Assembly (NCBI GenBank): GCA_035455185.1
Contig: DATIFQ010000095.1
Span: 1-36,478 of the forward strand
Direction: 5' to 3'
Source: JAEHDI01 sp035455185
Lineage (GTDB): Bacteria > Acidobacteriota > Terriglobia > Bryobacterales > Bryobacteraceae
DNA: 36,478 bases
The notes under the pieces are model-generated. The model did not search any database. It was not told the origin of the DNA and saw nothing but the letters and a program-made list of their open reading frames with translations. Position 1 is the first letter of the stretch, and the number at the start of each line of letters is the position of its first letter. The translations under genes and the position numbers were made by a program. Positions 35,156 to 36,478 of the stretch are shown in pieces.

Positions 35156-36404
35156 CTTTTTCCTGTTCCTCATCATCATGATGCTCAGTCATTGGTCGCC
35201 GCGCAAGGAGCCCGGAGGGTGACTGGAGCGGCGGCCAATGACTGTCGATCTTACTCGCCGCTCGGCTCGGGCCTTCTCGTTCGTCCAACAGACCCAGCAA
35301 CACCGGCCCGAACCACACACGCCAGACGTTGTCGTCGATCTCCTCCAATCCGACCACCTCTCCAGCCAACGCCCGCCCCACCCGACAGCGGGCCTGCTTC
35401 CAGCGGATCTTTCCCCCTTCATCGGCCAACCTCAGCGGCCAGCCCGCCGGATATTCCACCTCCGGCAGTTTCCGCGGAAACTCACGCGCCGACCGCTGAT
35501 ACTGCTCGGCCGGTGTCTCTCCCCCCAACGCCTCATGCGGCCGTTCGTGGTTGTAGATCCCCAGGAACTCCGCAAAGCGCTTCTGCTGGGCCGCCACGGT
35601 GGCCGCCGGCGGCAGCGCCGTTTCTGCCTTCAACGTCCGGTGCATCCGTTCGTGCCGCCCGTTCTGCTGCGGTTCGCCCGGCTCAATCCGTTCCGGCACA
35701 ATACCCAACTTCACCCACCACACGCTCAAGGCGCTCAACCCGCCCACGCCGGTGGAGGCAAACGGACTCCCGTTGTCACTCCGCATCCTCTCCGGCAATC
35801 CGTAGTGGCGAAAGACTCGCTTCAGCTCGCACTTCACCGCCTCCGTATCCGTGCTGGGCGTCGCCCGGCAGCAGAGCAGAAATCGGGTGGCCGCATCACT
35901 GACGGTGAGCGGATCGCAGCGGCTCCCATCCCCGCATCGGAACCAGCCCTTGAAATCGATCGACCAGACCTGGTTGGCGCGGCTAGCGTGCGCCAACGGT
36001 TGGTTGGACGGCGTCGCATGGCGACGCTTGGACCGCTTCCCATTCAATCCGTGACGCTTCAAAATGAGCCCCATCGTGCTTTCCGCCGGCCAGCTCTTTT
36101 CCGGCATCTTTCGCTCCAGCCACCGCCGCAGCTTCCGCGGCCCCCAACTGGGGTGCGTCCCCCGCAAATCGCTTACCCATTGCTCGATCTCGGCGCTGGT
36201 CCGCCCAGCCTGCACCAGCGGCCGCCGCGACTGATCCTTTAACCCTTCCAGACCGCTTTCCTCAAATCTCTCCAACCACTTGTACACGGTCTTGCGGCTC
36301 ACCCCAAACCGGGCTGCCAACTCCGTAATGCTGTCGCCGCCTTCCCGCCAACGCTCGATCAGCCGAAACCGCTCTTCCATCACATCGCTCACTTTCCAGG
36401 GCAT
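35151..36404 (-). CDS. IS481-family DDE transposase
   Basis: The 417-residue protein begins MPWKVSDVMEERFRLIERWR, typical of the family. A helix-turn-helix follows (about 24-47, ITELAARFGVSRKTVYKWLE). The RNase H-like integrase core (about 140-300) carries Asp150 in WSIDFKGWF, Asp210 in RSDNGSPF and Glu252 in NGRHERMHRTLK. IYNHERPHEALGGETPAEQY is another family mark. The C-terminal region (about 320-417) is longer than in the smallest members. The reading frame is intact, so the element may be active. It is transcribed toward the glycosidase gene; insertion here could affect that gene's upstream region. Confidence 0.93.
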   Translation of the reverse strand: MPWKVSDVMEERFRLIERWREGGDSITELAARFGVSRKTVYKWLERFEESGLEGLKDQSRRPLVQAGRTSAEIEQWVSDLRGTHPSWGPRKLRRWLERKMPEKSWPAESTMGLILKRHGLNGKRSKRRHATPSNQPLAHASRANQVWSIDFKGWFRCGDGSRCDPLTVSDAATRFLLCCRATPSTDTEAVKCELKRVFRHYGLPERMRSDNGSPFASTGVGGLSALSVWWVKLGIVPERIEPGEPQQNGRHERMHRTLKAETALPPAATVAAQQKRFAEFLGIYNHERPHEALGGETPAEQYQRSAREFPRKLPEVEYPAGWPLRLADEGGKIRWKQARCRVGRALAGEVVGLEEIDDNVWRVWFGPVLLGLLDEREGPSRAASKIDSHWPPLQSPSGLLARRPMTEHHDDEEQEKV

Positions 36405-36427
36405 CGCTTTGAAGGATGCCCCAAATC

Positions 36428-36465
36428 TGTTACCGATGTGATTGGCAACTTCTGTTACCGATGTG
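36428..36465. repeat. Right terminal repeat of the insertion sequence
   Basis: TGTTACCGATGTG occurs twice without change (36428-36440 and 36453-36465), again with a 25-bp period. The inner copy lies 24 bp before the transposase start codon, so bound transposase could also regulate its own promoter. Confidence 0.75.
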
Positions 36466-36478
36466 GTCGGTTCGTACC

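Larger units (their letters stand above)
35119..36465 (-). mobile_element. IS481-family insertion sequence, apparently complete
   Basis: The element is about 1.35 kb, with a full-length transposase gene on the minus strand and matching inverted ends. The ends share GGTAACAGAAGTTGC (35124-35138), found inverted at 36445-36459. Each end has two 13-bp copies of a CACATnGGTwACA unit with a 25-bp period. The exact outer limits are not certain: identity stops at ACAT/ATGT. No target duplication could be confirmed, since only 13 bp lie beyond the right end. Confidence 0.75.

Noticed and set aside
35238..36242. 334-codon plus-strand frame opposite the transposase
   Set aside because: Antisense shadow of an intact DDE transposase; no recognisable domain.

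Overview
The window is high-GC bacterial DNA. The gene content points to an Acidobacteriota-like organism, perhaps near Solibacter/Bryobacter. The signs are an 800-residue duplicated FtsX-type permease of the kind expanded in acidobacteria, PadR regulators, a cluster of membrane-fusion proteins with an unfused permease, and a Tat-exported sugar hydrolase. This taxonomic call is an inference from gene families; no rRNA gene is present. No tRNA, rRNA or CRISPR array was seen.

Layout. Positions 1-4923 (+) carry a MerR-type regulator, an exported C-terminal-processing (S41) protease, a GMP synthase with a long eukaryote-like C-terminal domain, and a Yip1-type membrane protein. Positions 4941-24530 (-) are a long block of core genes. 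In the order they are transcribed these are metK-ahcY (SAM synthesis and SAH recycling), tig, clpX, lon and rho. A five-gene export operon follows (three membrane-fusion proteins, one MacB/FtsX permease, one TolC), then mutL. Positions 24833-28786 (+) hold the duplicated permease and a TetR regulator overlapping a gene for a secreted protein. Positions 28852-36404 (-) are accessory: a PadR/membrane-protein pair, an ankyrin-repeat protein, a Tat-exported glycosidase-like protein, REP-like repeats and an IS481-family insertion sequence.

How the genes work together. metK and ahcY form a SAM-cycle unit, with a structured leader and a palindrome upstream. tig, clpX and lon are the usual protein-quality-control neighbourhood, but clpP is missing from its usual place between tig and clpX. 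The export operon has outer-membrane channel, adaptors and permease but no ATPase gene, so the ATPase must come from elsewhere.

Most unusual signals: the three-adaptor export operon with large low-complexity inserts in two adaptors; a near-perfect 26-bp dyad covering the start codon of an apparently leaderless tetR gene; a structured metK leader; a 51-codon coding-like remnant next to padR whose end resembles the tail of the nearby glycosidase gene; and paired 13-bp repeats at a 25-bp period at both ends of the insertion sequence. I did not find a convincing wholly new system. The export operon and the metK leader are the best candidates for follow-up.
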